39,354 nucleotides of DNA from Paracoccaceae bacterium. Its GTDB lineage: Bacteria > Pseudomonadota > Alphaproteobacteria > Rhodobacterales > Rhodobacteraceae. The translations under genes and the position numbers were made by a program. Below the pieces are notes generated by a model that saw nothing but the letters and a program-made list of their open reading frames with translations, had not been told where the DNA came from and did not search any database. The stretch is taken from the NCBI GenBank assembly GCA_028875855.1, contig JAGWVA010000036.1, positions 1-39,354 of the forward strand, given 5' to 3'. Shown here in pieces: positions 24,398-31,691 of the stretch (positions are counted from its first letter, which is position 1; each line of letters starts with the position of its first letter).

Positions 24398-24868
24398 ATG
24401 AAGAAAACGCTTTCCGTTCTGGCGCTGAGCACGGCGCTGACCCTGCCCGCCCTGGCCGAGGCCAAGCCCGTGACCTTCACGGTCAAGCTCAAGCCCTATG
24501 GCGGCAACCCGGCCTATCTGGCCCTTTACGTCACCGACGCGAGCGGCGCCTACAAGGGCAGCCTCTGGATGGCGGGGGATCGGTCGAAATACTACCGCCA
24601 TCTCGGGCACTGGTTTCGCAAGACCGGCGGGAACCTTTCCGAGATCAACGGGATCACGGGGGCCAGCGTCGGCGCGGGTCGGACGCTGACGGTGACGCTG
24701 GATCTGGCCGATACGCTGTTCGATGCGGGCTACCAGCTTCATATCGACGCGGCGGCCGAGAACCTTGTCGAAAGCCCGTCGGAAATCGTGCTGCCGTTGA
24801 CCGCCGCCGGCGCGGGCAAGGCGAAACCCGGCCGCGCCTATATCGCCGGGGCGAGCTACAGCCTGTGA
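24398..24868 (+). CDS. DUF2271-family periplasmic protein
   Basis: A 156-residue protein with signal peptide (residues 1-22, ending ALAEA). The mature part is DUF2271-like: VKLKPYGGNPAYLALYVTD, then GSLWMAGDRSKYYRHLGHWF and a late LHIDAAAEN. The family is predicted to be periplasmic and is often found near PepSY, flavin- or heme-based membrane reductases and two-component systems, matching this neighbourhood. AAGGA lies 8 nt upstream of ATG 24398. Its biochemical role is unknown; a part in periplasmic electron or metal transfer is inference. Confidence 0.83.
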   Translation: MKKTLSVLALSTALTLPALAEAKPVTFTVKLKPYGGNPAYLALYVTDASGAYKGSLWMAGDRSKYYRHLGHWFRKTGGNLSEINGITGASVGAGRTLTVTLDLADTLFDAGYQLHIDAAAENLVESPSEIVLPLTAAGAGKAKPGRAYIAGASYSL

Positions 24869-24998
24869 TCCGGGGGCCTGCGCTCGCCCGGGCCCCGCGC
24901 GACGCGGACCATGCGCAGCCGCAATGCATTTCAGGTCCGTCCGTGGCATAGTCGCCCCGGGCGACCAAGTCACGCCCGATCATTTCAAGGACCAAGCC

Positions 24999-25697
24999 AT
25001 GAGCCGCCTGACCCATTCCGAAATCCACATGGTCCACCGCATCGGATGGCTTCGGGCCGCCGTGCTTGGCGCCAATGATGGCATCGTCTCGACGGCGAGC
25101 CTCGTGGTGGGGGTCGCCGCCGCCGGGTCGGGCAAGACCGAGATCCTCGTGGCGGGGCTCGCCGGGCTGGTCGCCGGGGCGATGTCGATGGCGGCGGGGG
25201 AATATGTCTCGGTGAGTTCGCAGACCGATGCGGAAAAGGCGGATCTCGCCCGGGAGACGCAGGAATTGCGCGACGATCCAGAGGCCGAACTGGCGGAACT
25301 GACCGCGATCTACCGCGCGCGCGGGCTGGACGAGAGCTTGGCCCGGCAGGTGGCGCGGCAACTGACCGAGCGCGACGCGCTTGGCGCGCATGCCCGCGAC
25401 GAGTTGGGGATTTCCGAAACCGTCACCGCGCATCCGGTGCAGGCGGCGCTCGTGTCGGCGCTGACCTTCGCGGCGGGCGCGCTGGTGCCGCTGATCGTCG
25501 CGCTGATCACGCCGGCGGCGCAGGCGGCGCTGGCGGTCGCGCTTTCGACGCTGGTGATGCTTGCCATCCTCGGCGGTCTTGGCGCCTCGGCGGGCGGGGC
25601 CCATGTGCTGCGCGGCGCGATCCGCGTCCTGTTCTGGGGTGCGCTTGCCATGGCGGTGACCGCGCTCGTGGGCGCGCTTTTCAACGTGACGGCCTGA
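24999..25697 (+). CDS. VIT1/CCC1-family membrane protein (probable Fe/Mn transporter)
   Basis: A 232-residue membrane protein of the vacuolar iron transporter (VIT1/CCC1) family. The N-terminal signature LGANDGIVSTASLVVGVAAA covers the first helix, followed by GLVAGAMSMAAGEYVSVSSQ, a cytoplasmic acidic/helical region (about 75-145) rich in Glu, and three C-terminal helices. Family members export Fe2+ or Mn2+ from the cytoplasm; the cytoplasmic Glu-rich part is the metal-binding region in plant VIT1. AAGG lies 8 nt upstream of the start. It is not linked by operon structure to its neighbours. Confidence 0.9.
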   Translation: MSRLTHSEIHMVHRIGWLRAAVLGANDGIVSTASLVVGVAAAGSGKTEILVAGLAGLVAGAMSMAAGEYVSVSSQTDAEKADLARETQELRDDPEAELAELTAIYRARGLDESLARQVARQLTERDALGAHARDELGISETVTAHPVQAALVSALTFAAGALVPLIVALITPAAQAALAVALSTLVMLAILGGLGASAGGAHVLRGAIRVLFWGALAMAVTALVGALFNVTA

Positions 25698-25707
25698 GCG
25701 GAAGACA

Positions 25708-25732
25708 CGCGGCGCCCGGTGAGAGCGCCGCG
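25708..25732. terminator. Bidirectional hairpin between VIT1-like and cytochrome c genes
   Basis: An 8-bp perfect stem (CGCGGCGC at 25708-25715, complement at 25725-25732, 9-nt loop) sits between two convergent stop codons. No T tract. Confidence 0.45.
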
Positions 25733-25753
25733 CCGCAGGGACGACCCGATCCC

Positions 25754-26197
25754 CTAGTCGATGCCGTTCGCGCGCTGCAACGCGCGGACATAGGCCACGA
25801 TGTTCTGCACATCCGCCTCGGTCAGCCCCGTTTGCGGTGGCATGTCTCCGAAGGGCCAGTGATGCGCCCGCACGCCCTGCCGGACGGCGATCTGGAAGGC
25901 CATGTCGCCATGATGCCCGGGCCGATAGATCGGATGGACGAAGGGCGGGCCCATGCCCTGCCGGCCAGCGGCATTCGTCCCGTGGCAGGCGGCGCAGATG
26001 GCGTCGAAGGCCGTCTTGCCCATCTGCGCCTGCGGCGAAAGATCCCTGGGCAGGACGACCTGCACGAGCGGCGCGCCCGTGGCGGGGGGCGCCGAGGTCC
26101 GGCTTTGGGCCTGTCCGGGCGGTGGCGATTGCAGGAAAGCGGCGGCGGCAAGGCCAAGCGCCGCAACTCCGGCGGCTAGGATGATCCTGGTGTTCAT
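25754..26197 (-). CDS. Class I c-type cytochrome, exported
   Basis: A 147-residue protein with an N-terminal export or anchor helix (residues 5-23) and one heme motif CAACH in FDAICAACHGTN at about residue 68. Downstream are GMGPPFVHPIYRPG and a Met ligand candidate in FGDMPPQTGLTEADV, ending with the typical NIVAYVRALQRANG helix. It resembles the short cytochromes c that serve as electron carriers or subunits of periplasmic oxidoreductases. No clear SD. It is downstream of the Met/Cys/His-rich gene on the same strand (80-nt gap), and probably shares its promoter. Confidence 0.88.
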   Translation of the reverse strand: MNTRIILAAGVAALGLAAAAFLQSPPPGQAQSRTSAPPATGAPLVQVVLPRDLSPQAQMGKTAFDAICAACHGTNAAGRQGMGPPFVHPIYRPGHHGDMAFQIAVRQGVRAHHWPFGDMPPQTGLTEADVQNIVAYVRALQRANGID

Positions 26198-26277
26198 GTC
26201 TGACTCATGCGGTGAGAAGGGCGGCGCGTCGGCCACCGGTTGACGTCTCGTCGTGCCCCAAGGGGCTGCGGCATGGG

Positions 26278-26739
26278 TCAGCGGCGCGGAGGGGGCGGCT
26301 CGGGCACGAAGGCGCTTTGGGCGGCCACGGTGACGAGCGGCGGACGCGTCAGCGGCGCGCGCGGACGGGGCCGGGCCGACACCGGGCACAGCGCAAGCGC
26401 GAGCATCCCGCAGCCCGGGGCAGAGGCGCAGGAGGCATCGCCCAAAAGGCAGGTGCCCGCATGCGCGCCCGCGCCCATCCCGTCGCAGGCCGGGCAGGGC
26501 ATGGCGCGGCCCATCGTCATGGTCCCGTGCGCCGGTTCGGCCTGCATCGTGCCCCGCGCCGCGGCGGCGCCGGGCAGATTGGCGATCACCACGCCAAGAA
26601 ACAGCAAAAGGGCAAGAAGAACGGCGCGCAAATCTCGGTCCGGGTCAGGTGGTCGCCTTGGTGCACAGGTTGTTCCCCGCGCATCTCGGCGGCCCCTTAT
26701 GGCACGGTTCGCCGCCGCGTCGCCATGACAATCTGCCAC
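26278..26739 (-). CDS. Small Met/Cys/His-rich protein, probably exported
   Basis: No family recognised. The frame is open for 153 residues from GTG 26739; an alternative start TTG 26631 (117 residues) gives a protein that begins with a clean hydrophobic signal or anchor segment (LRAVLLALLLFLGVVIANLP), which I favour biologically, while the longer version has a charged, unlikely leader. The mature part is rich in Cys, Met and His (TMTMGRAMPCPACDGMGAG, CLLGDASCASAPGCGM) and ends in FVPEPPPPRR, a tail style seen in small periplasmic proteins near copper genes. It is divergent from the metal-sensor gene, so a metal-binding role is plausible but unproven. Confidence 0.5.
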   Translation of the reverse strand: MADCHGDAAANRAIRGRRDARGTTCAPRRPPDPDRDLRAVLLALLLFLGVVIANLPGAAAARGTMQAEPAHGTMTMGRAMPCPACDGMGAGAHAGTCLLGDASCASAPGCGMLALALCPVSARPRPRAPLTRPPLVTVAAQSAFVPEPPPPRR

Positions 26740-26767
26740 AACCGACGGTCTGTCAGTCCGCTTGCCT

Positions 26768-26786
26768 TATCCCCCCCGGGGGGATA
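26768..26786. promoter_or_regulatory. CsoR/RcnR-type operator (GC tract flanked by TAT/ATA)
   Basis: A perfect 19-bp palindrome, TAT then seven C, six G and ATA, centred on 26777, lies 9 bp before the metal-sensor start. Operators of the CsoR/RcnR/FrmR family are G/C tracts flanked by A/T inverted repeats. It would repress the sensor and the CDF exporter and perhaps the divergent gene. Confidence 0.65.
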
Positions 26787-26795
26787 TCGAAGGGC

Positions 26796-27047
26796 ATGCA
26801 ACACGCCTCGCACCCCGACATCATCCTGCGGCTCAAGCGCGCCAACGGCCACCTTGCCCGCGTCATCGCCATGTTCGAGGAGGGGCGGCCCTGCCTCGAC
26901 CTTGCACAGCAGCTTCACGCGGTCGAAGCGGCCATTTCAAAGGCCAAGCGCGAGATGATCCACGATCATATCGAGCATTGCATCGGGGACGATCCGCCCG
27001 AGGCGGAGACGATCCGCGACCTGAAAGAGATCACCCGCTACCTGTGA
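26796..27047 (+). CDS. CsoR/RcnR/FrmR-family metal-sensing repressor
   Basis: An 83-residue all-helical repressor of the DUF156 family. Likely sensor residues are His3, Cys33 (in GRPCLDLAQQL), His56/His58 and His61-Cys62 (HDHIEHC). The N-terminal His plus Cys and two downstream His fit the Ni/Co-type RcnR pattern better than the Cu-type CsoR; FrmR (formaldehyde) proteins share the Cys but act with frmA. The gene is followed after 7 nt by a His-rich CDF exporter, an arrangement like rhizobial dmeR-dmeF. A family-typical operator lies just upstream. The metal (Ni, Co or Zn) remains to be shown. Confidence 0.85.
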   Translation: MQHASHPDIILRLKRANGHLARVIAMFEEGRPCLDLAQQLHAVEAAISKAKREMIHDHIEHCIGDDPPEAETIRDLKEITRYL

Positions 27048-27054
27048 GGACCCC

Positions 27055-28104
27055 ATGCTGGGAAGACTACTGGACTGGTTCGGCCTTGGCGGTCATGGCA
27101 GCCACGCCCACGCTCTGGGTCACGGGCATGACCACGGGCCCCATGAGCATGACCACGGCCACCACCATGGGCACGATCACGGGCCCCACGGCCATACGCA
27201 CGGCGTGATCGACGCCACCATCGCCTCGACCGCGCGCGGGATCTGGGCGATCAAGTGGTCCTTCGTCATGCTGGTTGCGACCGGGCTCATGCAGGTCGCC
27301 GTGGTGCTGGTGTCGGGCAGCGTCGCGCTGTTGGCCGACACGATCCACAACTTCGCCGATGCGACGACGGCGCTGCCGCTGTGGCTGGCCTTCGTGCTGG
27401 CGCGCCGCCCGCCCTCGCGGCGGTTTCCCTACGGCCTTGGCCGGGTCGAGGATCTGGCCGGCATCCTGATCGTGCTCATCATCCTCTTCAGCGCCATGGT
27501 CGCGGGCTACGAGGCGATCGGCCGCCTCTTGCATCCCCAGCCGGTGACGAACCTCGGCTGGCTGATCGCGGCGGGTCTTGTGGGCTTTGCCGGGAACGAG
27601 GCGGTGGCGATCTTCCGCATCCGCGTCGGGCGCGAGATCAACAGCGCCGCGCTCATCGCCGATGGCTACCACGCCCGGACCGACGGGCTGACAAGCCTCG
27701 CCGTCGTCGTGGGCGCGCTTGGGGTGGCGGCGGGCTTTCCGCTGGCCGACCCGATCATCGGCCTTGCGATCACGGTGGCGATCCTCGGCATCGTCTGGCA
27801 ATCCGCCCGCGCGGTGCTGGAGCGGATGCTGGACGGCGTCGATCCGCATCTGCTGGACGAGGTCGCCCATGCCGCGGGCCACGTTCCCGGCATCCGCGCG
27901 GTGCGGCAGGCGCAGGCCCGCTGGCTTGGCCACAAGCTGCACGTCGAGGTCGAGATCGCGGTGGACAACAGCCTGCCGCTTGCCCGGGCGCAGGCCATCG
28001 TGGCCGACCTCGAGGCAGAGCTGTTCGCCCATATCCCCGCGCTTTCGGTCGCGCGCGTGCGCTTCGGCGCGGCGGCGGACGGGCCGGCGGGCGCGGCCCT
28101 TTGA
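27055..28104 (+). CDS. CDF-family metal cation exporter with His-rich N-terminus
   Basis: A 349-residue inner-membrane transporter of the cation diffusion facilitator family with six helices and a C-terminal cytoplasmic metal-binding domain (about 265-340). The transport site follows the HD-HD pattern: His98/Asp102 in LLADTIHNFADA and His206/Asp210 in DGYHARTDGL. Residues 14-49 carry 17 histidines in GH/DH repeats. It would exchange cytoplasmic Zn, Co, Ni or similar ions for protons. GAGG lies 5 nt upstream of ATG; the repressor gene ends 7 nt before. An HD-HD site favours Zn in characterised homologues, whereas the RcnR-like partner suggests Ni/Co, so specificity is open. Confidence 0.9.
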   Translation: MLGRLLDWFGLGGHGSHAHALGHGHDHGPHEHDHGHHHGHDHGPHGHTHGVIDATIASTARGIWAIKWSFVMLVATGLMQVAVVLVSGSVALLADTIHNFADATTALPLWLAFVLARRPPSRRFPYGLGRVEDLAGILIVLIILFSAMVAGYEAIGRLLHPQPVTNLGWLIAAGLVGFAGNEAVAIFRIRVGREINSAALIADGYHARTDGLTSLAVVVGALGVAAGFPLADPIIGLAITVAILGIVWQSARAVLERMLDGVDPHLLDEVAHAAGHVPGIRAVRQAQARWLGHKLHVEVEIAVDNSLPLARAQAIVADLEAELFAHIPALSVARVRFGAAADGPAGAAL

Positions 28105-28129
28105 CGGTCGGCCCTTGACGCGCCCGGCC

Positions 28130-28161
28130 CGGCGGGTCAGGGCCTTGCCCGACACCCGCCG
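28130..28161. terminator. Hairpin between convergent CDF and PhyH genes
   Basis: An 8-bp perfect stem (CGGCGGGT at 28130-28137, complement at 28154-28161) with a 16-nt loop, located between two convergent stop codons. Weak by itself. Confidence 0.35.
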
Positions 28162-28170
28162 CAGGGCGCC

Positions 28171-29343
28171 TCAGGACAGGTTGCGGGCCTCGAGCGCTGC
28201 CAGCGTCGCGAAGAAGTCGCGGGCCTCCTGACGGGTGGCAAGCGCGTCGCGCAGGAAGTCGGCCTGCGTCTTTGGCGCCATGCCCCCGATCGGCGGATTG
28301 CTGTCGAGGTTGGTGGGGAAGGGATAGCCCTCGGCCGAGGCGGCGATCACGTTGTCGATGTTCAGCCCGGGTGTCGAGGCCAGCACCGGGTAGAGCGCCT
28401 GAAGCATCCGCGTGCGGTTGACCGTCTCCATCGCGCGCCCGAAGGCCGACGAGATCTGCAACAGGTTCACCATGCGGAACCGGTCGGCGGTGCGGTTGGT
28501 GCCCGCGCCATGCATCACGGCGGGGTTGAAGAACACGAGATCCCCCTTTTCCAGCGGCAATTGCACATGATGCGCGGCGAAATGGGCCTGAAACTCGGGG
28601 CGCTCGAAGGCGAGGTAGCCCTCGAAGAACTGCTGCGAGAAGGGCAGCAGCATCGTCGGCCCGGTCTCTACCGGCATGTCGCAATGCGCCACCGCCCCCT
28701 GCAGCGTCAGGACCGGCGAGACGGCATGGATATGCGCCGGATAGCGCGCCATCTGCGCCCCCGACATGAAGCCCAGGTGATAGTCGCGGTGCGGAACCTG
28801 CGCCGCGCCGCCGGGGTTCACCCGGTTGACCTGCGCCGTCATCTGCGAATTCGGGCCTAACCAGGCCTCGGCCGCCAGCGCGATCCCGTTCGAGCTGTAA
28901 TAGGCGGCGAAATTGGCCGGATCGGCAAGACAATGCTTTTCCAGCGAATTCCAGATCCGGTCATTCGCGCCGGGCTTGGCGAAATGATCCCCGCCGCCGC
29001 GCGCGTCGCGCTTTTCCGCGTCGATGATCGCGTCGAACAGGGCGCTGGCGCGGTCGATCACGGCGTGATCGGCCAGCCCCTGCCGGATCACGATGATGCC
29101 CGCCCCGTTTGCGAAGACATTGGCCCATTCCTGCGTGAGCGCCGCGCGGCGGTCCGGGTCGGCGGCGGCCCGGTCGGCGGTGGCGCCGTCATAGACGGGG
29201 ATGTTGCGGATCACCTCGGTGGCGAGCGGCGTGTCGGCCGGGTCTGTCGTCTGGCTGACGAGACGCACAAACGTCTCGAAATCGCCGCTGTCGGCCGTGA
29301 GCCAGATGGGGCCCGGTTTTGCCCGGGGGGGAATACTGTTCAT
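28171..29343 (-). CDS. Phytanoyl-CoA dioxygenase (PhyH)-family protein
   Basis: A 390-residue Fe(II)/2-oxoglutarate dioxygenase of the PhyH superfamily. The iron triad is visible as His185 and Asp187 in VPHRDYHLGF and His278 in AVMHGAGTNR, with Arg284 placed to bind 2-oxoglutarate. The length exceeds small PhyH enzymes such as EctD (about 300). The start ATG has AGGAGG 9 nt upstream. It is divergent from a LacI-family regulator across 87 nt, so the two probably form a local regulator-enzyme pair. The substrate is unknown. Confidence 0.87.
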   Translation of the reverse strand: MNSIPPRAKPGPIWLTADSGDFETFVRLVSQTTDPADTPLATEVIRNIPVYDGATADRAAADPDRRAALTQEWANVFANGAGIIVIRQGLADHAVIDRASALFDAIIDAEKRDARGGGDHFAKPGANDRIWNSLEKHCLADPANFAAYYSSNGIALAAEAWLGPNSQMTAQVNRVNPGGAAQVPHRDYHLGFMSGAQMARYPAHIHAVSPVLTLQGAVAHCDMPVETGPTMLLPFSQQFFEGYLAFERPEFQAHFAAHHVQLPLEKGDLVFFNPAVMHGAGTNRTADRFRMVNLLQISSAFGRAMETVNRTRMLQALYPVLASTPGLNIDNVIAASAEGYPFPTNLDSNPPIGGMAPKTQADFLRDALATRQEARDFFATLAALEARNLS

Positions 29344-29430
29344 GCGCCTGTCCTCCTGTTGATCGGACTGTGCCAAGGATCACGCCGCCGGGCAGTTGCA
29401 AATCACCTCAAAAACACATCAGATTTCAGG

Positions 29431-30438
29431 ATGGCGTCCCGCTTCACCCTCAAGGAAATCGCGCATCAGGCCGGGCTGAGCCTTGCCACGGTCGATCGCG
29501 TCCTGCACGGCCGCGACCATGTGCGCGAGGCGACGCGCGACAGGGTGCGGGCGGCTGAGGCCGAGCTTGCCCGCCAATATGCCGCAAGCCGGCTGGAGGG
29601 GACGAAGGTCACGCTCGACATCGTCATGCAGGCGCCGGAGCGGTTCACCTCGGCCGTGCGGGCCGCCTTCGAGGCGGAACTGCCGCTGATGCGGCCCGCG
29701 ACCTTCCGCGCCCGGTTCCATCTGGCCGAGGTCTGGGACGAGGGGGCGCTGACCGACCTTCTGCGCGCCATCGCGCGGCGCGGCACGCAGGGCATCGTCT
29801 TGAAGGCGCCGGCGACGCCGGGCATCGAGGCCGCGCTGGCCGATCTGGCCGGTCGCGGCTTCCCGGTCGTGACCTACGTGACCGATGTCGCCCATCCGCT
29901 GCGGCTGGCCTATGTGGGCATGCCGAACCGCAGGGCCGGGGCGACGGCGGCCTATCTTCTGTCGCGCATGGCGGGGCCGGGCCCGGGCCGCGTGCTGATC
30001 ACCCTGTCCAGCCGCACCTTCGAGGGCGAGGAGGCGCGCCGGACCGGCTTCGTCGATCACCTCGCCCGCCACGCCCCGCATCTGGACACCGTGACCGTGT
30101 CCGAGGGCTTCGGCGTGAACCGCCAGACCGGGCGGCTGATCGCCGATGCGCTTGAGCGCCACCCCGACATCCGGTGCGTCTATTCGGTGGGCGGGGGGAA
30201 CCGCGCGATCCTCGAGACCTTCGCCGCGCGCGGCCGCGGCATCGACGTCTTCGCCGCCCACGACCTCGACCGCACCAACACCGCACTTCTGAAGGCGGGG
30301 CAGGTGAGCTTCGTCATCCATCACAGCTTCCGCCAGGACGCCCGCCGCGTGGCCCTGCATTTCGGCAAGCACTACCGGCTGATCGAGCCCTCCGTCGGGA
30401 TCGAGGAAACCGAGATCAACATCGCCTGCCCGGAGTAG
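29431..30438 (+). CDS. LacI-family transcriptional regulator
   Basis: A 335-residue regulator. The N-terminal HTH is LKEIAHQAGLSLATVDRVLH (residues 7-26) with hinge AAEAELARQYAASRLEG, followed by a type I periplasmic-binding-like effector domain (about 60-335; strings GIVLKAPATP, PVVTYVTDVAHP, CVYSVGGGNRA). The ATG has AGG immediately upstream, a weak ribosome site; the fold begins exactly here. LacI regulators usually sense sugars or their derivatives, and the divergent PhyH enzyme is the likely target. The 87-nt intergenic region holds TTGCAAAT and a loose TGATC/GATCA pair, but no clear LacI operator. Confidence 0.9.
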   Translation: MASRFTLKEIAHQAGLSLATVDRVLHGRDHVREATRDRVRAAEAELARQYAASRLEGTKVTLDIVMQAPERFTSAVRAAFEAELPLMRPATFRARFHLAEVWDEGALTDLLRAIARRGTQGIVLKAPATPGIEAALADLAGRGFPVVTYVTDVAHPLRLAYVGMPNRRAGATAAYLLSRMAGPGPGRVLITLSSRTFEGEEARRTGFVDHLARHAPHLDTVTVSEGFGVNRQTGRLIADALERHPDIRCVYSVGGGNRAILETFAARGRGIDVFAAHDLDRTNTALLKAGQVSFVIHHSFRQDARRVALHFGKHYRLIEPSVGIEETEINIACPE

Positions 30439-30648
30439 GGGGGAGAATATACCGTCACAGAAGACCAAGCGGGTGCGTGCCAGTTCCGAGCAGCACGCCT
30501 TTCTGGGTGCCGGCTGAAAGATCCTAGAAATATTTCAACAGCATAATGCGTGACGGAATTTCTCTAACGCGCTCCCAGTGTTTTTTCGCGTCGAATTGGT
30601 CGCTTTGAATGGGTAAGGTGAGTTCGTCAGGTTGTTCGGAGAGCGAGT

Positions 30649-30885
30649 ATGACCACTCAGTGGTGGAACACGTTAGGCCTTATTTCTAACATCGCGGGAG
30701 CCGGGATCATGTTCAAGTTTGGCCTCCCCCAGCCGGACTTCGAGGAATACGATGAACTGGCCGTTTCGAGGAAGGACCCCATAAAGCTAGCGCGTCAGAA
30801 GTCGTGGCACATGTTTTGGGCAAGAACCGGAGTTGGTTTACTTGTGGCTGGGTTCGTCTTCCAGCTTATCGGAACCTGGAGCTAG
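30649..30885 (+). CDS. Small two-helix membrane protein, unknown function
   Basis: A 78-residue protein with two predicted membrane helices (about 7-25 and 58-75) and a charged cytoplasmic loop (PQPDFEEYDELAVSRKDPIK). GGAGAG lies 5 nt upstream of the ATG. The gene and its 210-nt upstream flank are clearly less GC-rich than the surroundings and use codons such as TTA and ATA that are rare in neighbouring genes, which suggests acquisition or an unusual role. The protein faces tRNA-Arg convergently. No family assigned. Confidence 0.65.
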   Translation: MTTQWWNTLGLISNIAGAGIMFKFGLPQPDFEEYDELAVSRKDPIKLARQKSWHMFWARTGVGLLVAGFVFQLIGTWS

Positions 30886-30898
30886 CTAAAACTCTACC

Positions 30899-30918
30899 AA
30901 CCTCTTCTCCAGAAGGTT
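30899..30918. terminator. Possible hairpin downstream of tRNA-Arg and the small membrane gene
   Basis: AACCTCTTCT and AGAAGGTT form a short bulged stem (30899-30918) between the two convergent genes. On the minus strand it is followed by GAGTTTTAG about 8 nt later, which could act as a tRNA terminator. Confidence 0.3.
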
Positions 30919-30960
30919 GCTGGCGCGTCGAACGCGCTCATACGTCTCGGGAAGATCTGG

Positions 30961-31034
30961 CGACCCCGGAAGGACTTGAACCCTCAACCTCGGACTTAGA
31001 AGGTCCTTGCTCTATCCAGTTGAGCTACGGGGCC
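30961..31034 (-). tRNA. tRNA-Arg (anticodon TCT)
   Basis: A 74-nt cloverleaf on the minus strand. The acceptor stem pairs GGCCCCG with CGGGGTC (one G-T), the D arm has AGCTCAACTGGATAGAGC, the anticodon loop is CTTCTAA with anticodon TCT, and the T arm is GAGGGTTCAAGTCCTTC. The discriminator is G and the CCA end is encoded (30958-30960). The anticodon stem ends in an A-G mismatch. It reads AGA codons, which are rare in this GC-rich genome. Confidence 0.95.
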
Positions 31035-31104
31035 GCGACGGGGGTTAGATAGCGTGATCCGCCGCGGGGATACACAGGAAAATGCAACGGGGGGCAGGCG
31101 GGGG

Positions 31105-31509
31105 TCAGGCGCCGGCGCCGGCAGAGGCGGGCTTGCAGAACATGTCGTAGAACAGCGCGATCGACCGGCTGACCTTGTCGTCGGCAAGCGAATAGTAGAT
31201 CGCCTTGCCGTCGCGGCGGCAGGCCACCATCCCTTCAAGCCGCAGGCGGGCGAGTTGCTGGCTCACCGCCGCCTGCCGCGAGGCGAGCAGCAGTTCCAGT
31301 TCCGTCACCGACTTTTCGCCCGACGACAGGTGGCACAGGATCATCAGCCGTCCCTCATGCGCGAGCGCCTTCAGGAAATTGGCGGCCGATTGCGCCTGAC
31401 CGGCCATCTCGTCCACCGAAAGCTGGGCGCAGTTGGCGAATTCCACCACCTCGGGCGGCACTTCGTCGGGGCTGCGATCGGTCTCGTGTTGCTGGTCTGC
31501 GACCGACAT
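31105..31509 (-). CDS. SqrR/BigR-like ArsR-family persulfide-responsive repressor
   Basis: A 134-residue winged-helix ArsR-family regulator. The core is FLKALAHEGRLMILCHLSSG, then a recognition region with SRQAAVSQQLARLRLEG and a wing KAIYYSLAD. Cys59 (in MILC) and Cys125 (in YDMFC) are 66 residues apart, the same spacing as Cys41 and Cys107 of Rhodobacter capsulatus SqrR, which form a polysulfide bridge when sulfide is present. Cys27 and Cys97 are extra. AGGAGG lies 5 nt before ATG 31509. No sulfide:quinone reductase gene is adjacent, so the target may lie elsewhere, besides its own promoter at 31609-31637. Confidence 0.85.
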   Translation of the reverse strand: MSVADQQHETDRSPDEVPPEVVEFANCAQLSVDEMAGQAQSAANFLKALAHEGRLMILCHLSSGEKSVTELELLLASRQAAVSQQLARLRLEGMVACRRDGKAIYYSLADDKVSRSIALFYDMFCKPASAGAGA

Positions 31510-31601
31510 GCCGGCCTCCTTCATCCCACTTGGGCCGGGCCGTTCGGCGGGTCGGGTCCGGTCCGTCACGCAGGCGTCCGCAGCGGATGCGGGGCCACCT
31601 A

Positions 31602-31637
31602 TTGTCGTATTGTAATGTTCATATTCGTTTACGACAA
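31602..31637 (-). promoter_or_regulatory. Promoter with overlapping inverted repeat upstream of the SqrR-like gene
   Basis: On the minus strand, TTGTCG (31632-31637), a 17-nt spacer and TACAAT (31609-31614) make a good sigma70-type promoter. A perfect 8-bp inverted repeat, TTGTCGTA at 31602-31609 and TACGACAA at 31630-31637, covers the -35 box and the end of the -10 box. It is placed to let a dimeric repressor block the promoter; autorepression by the SqrR-like protein is inferred. Confidence 0.55.
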
Positions 31638-31691
31638 GAGGTAGCCAAAAGAGGGGCCGGTCAAAGGCGGCTGTGCCGCCCTGGCAAGGGG

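Noticed and set aside
28933-29430. Extension of the LacI frame upstream of 29431
   Set aside because: It overlaps the divergent PhyH gene, and the HTH domain starts right at ATG 29431.
29344-29430. TGATC/GATCA pair in the LacI-PhyH intergenic region as an FNR or LacI site
   Set aside because: The half-sites are 13 nt apart and only five bases long, which fits neither consensus.
30439-31034. Integrated element with attachment sites at tRNA-Arg
   Set aside because: No integrase, recombinase or second copy of the tRNA 3' end was found nearby; only composition is unusual.
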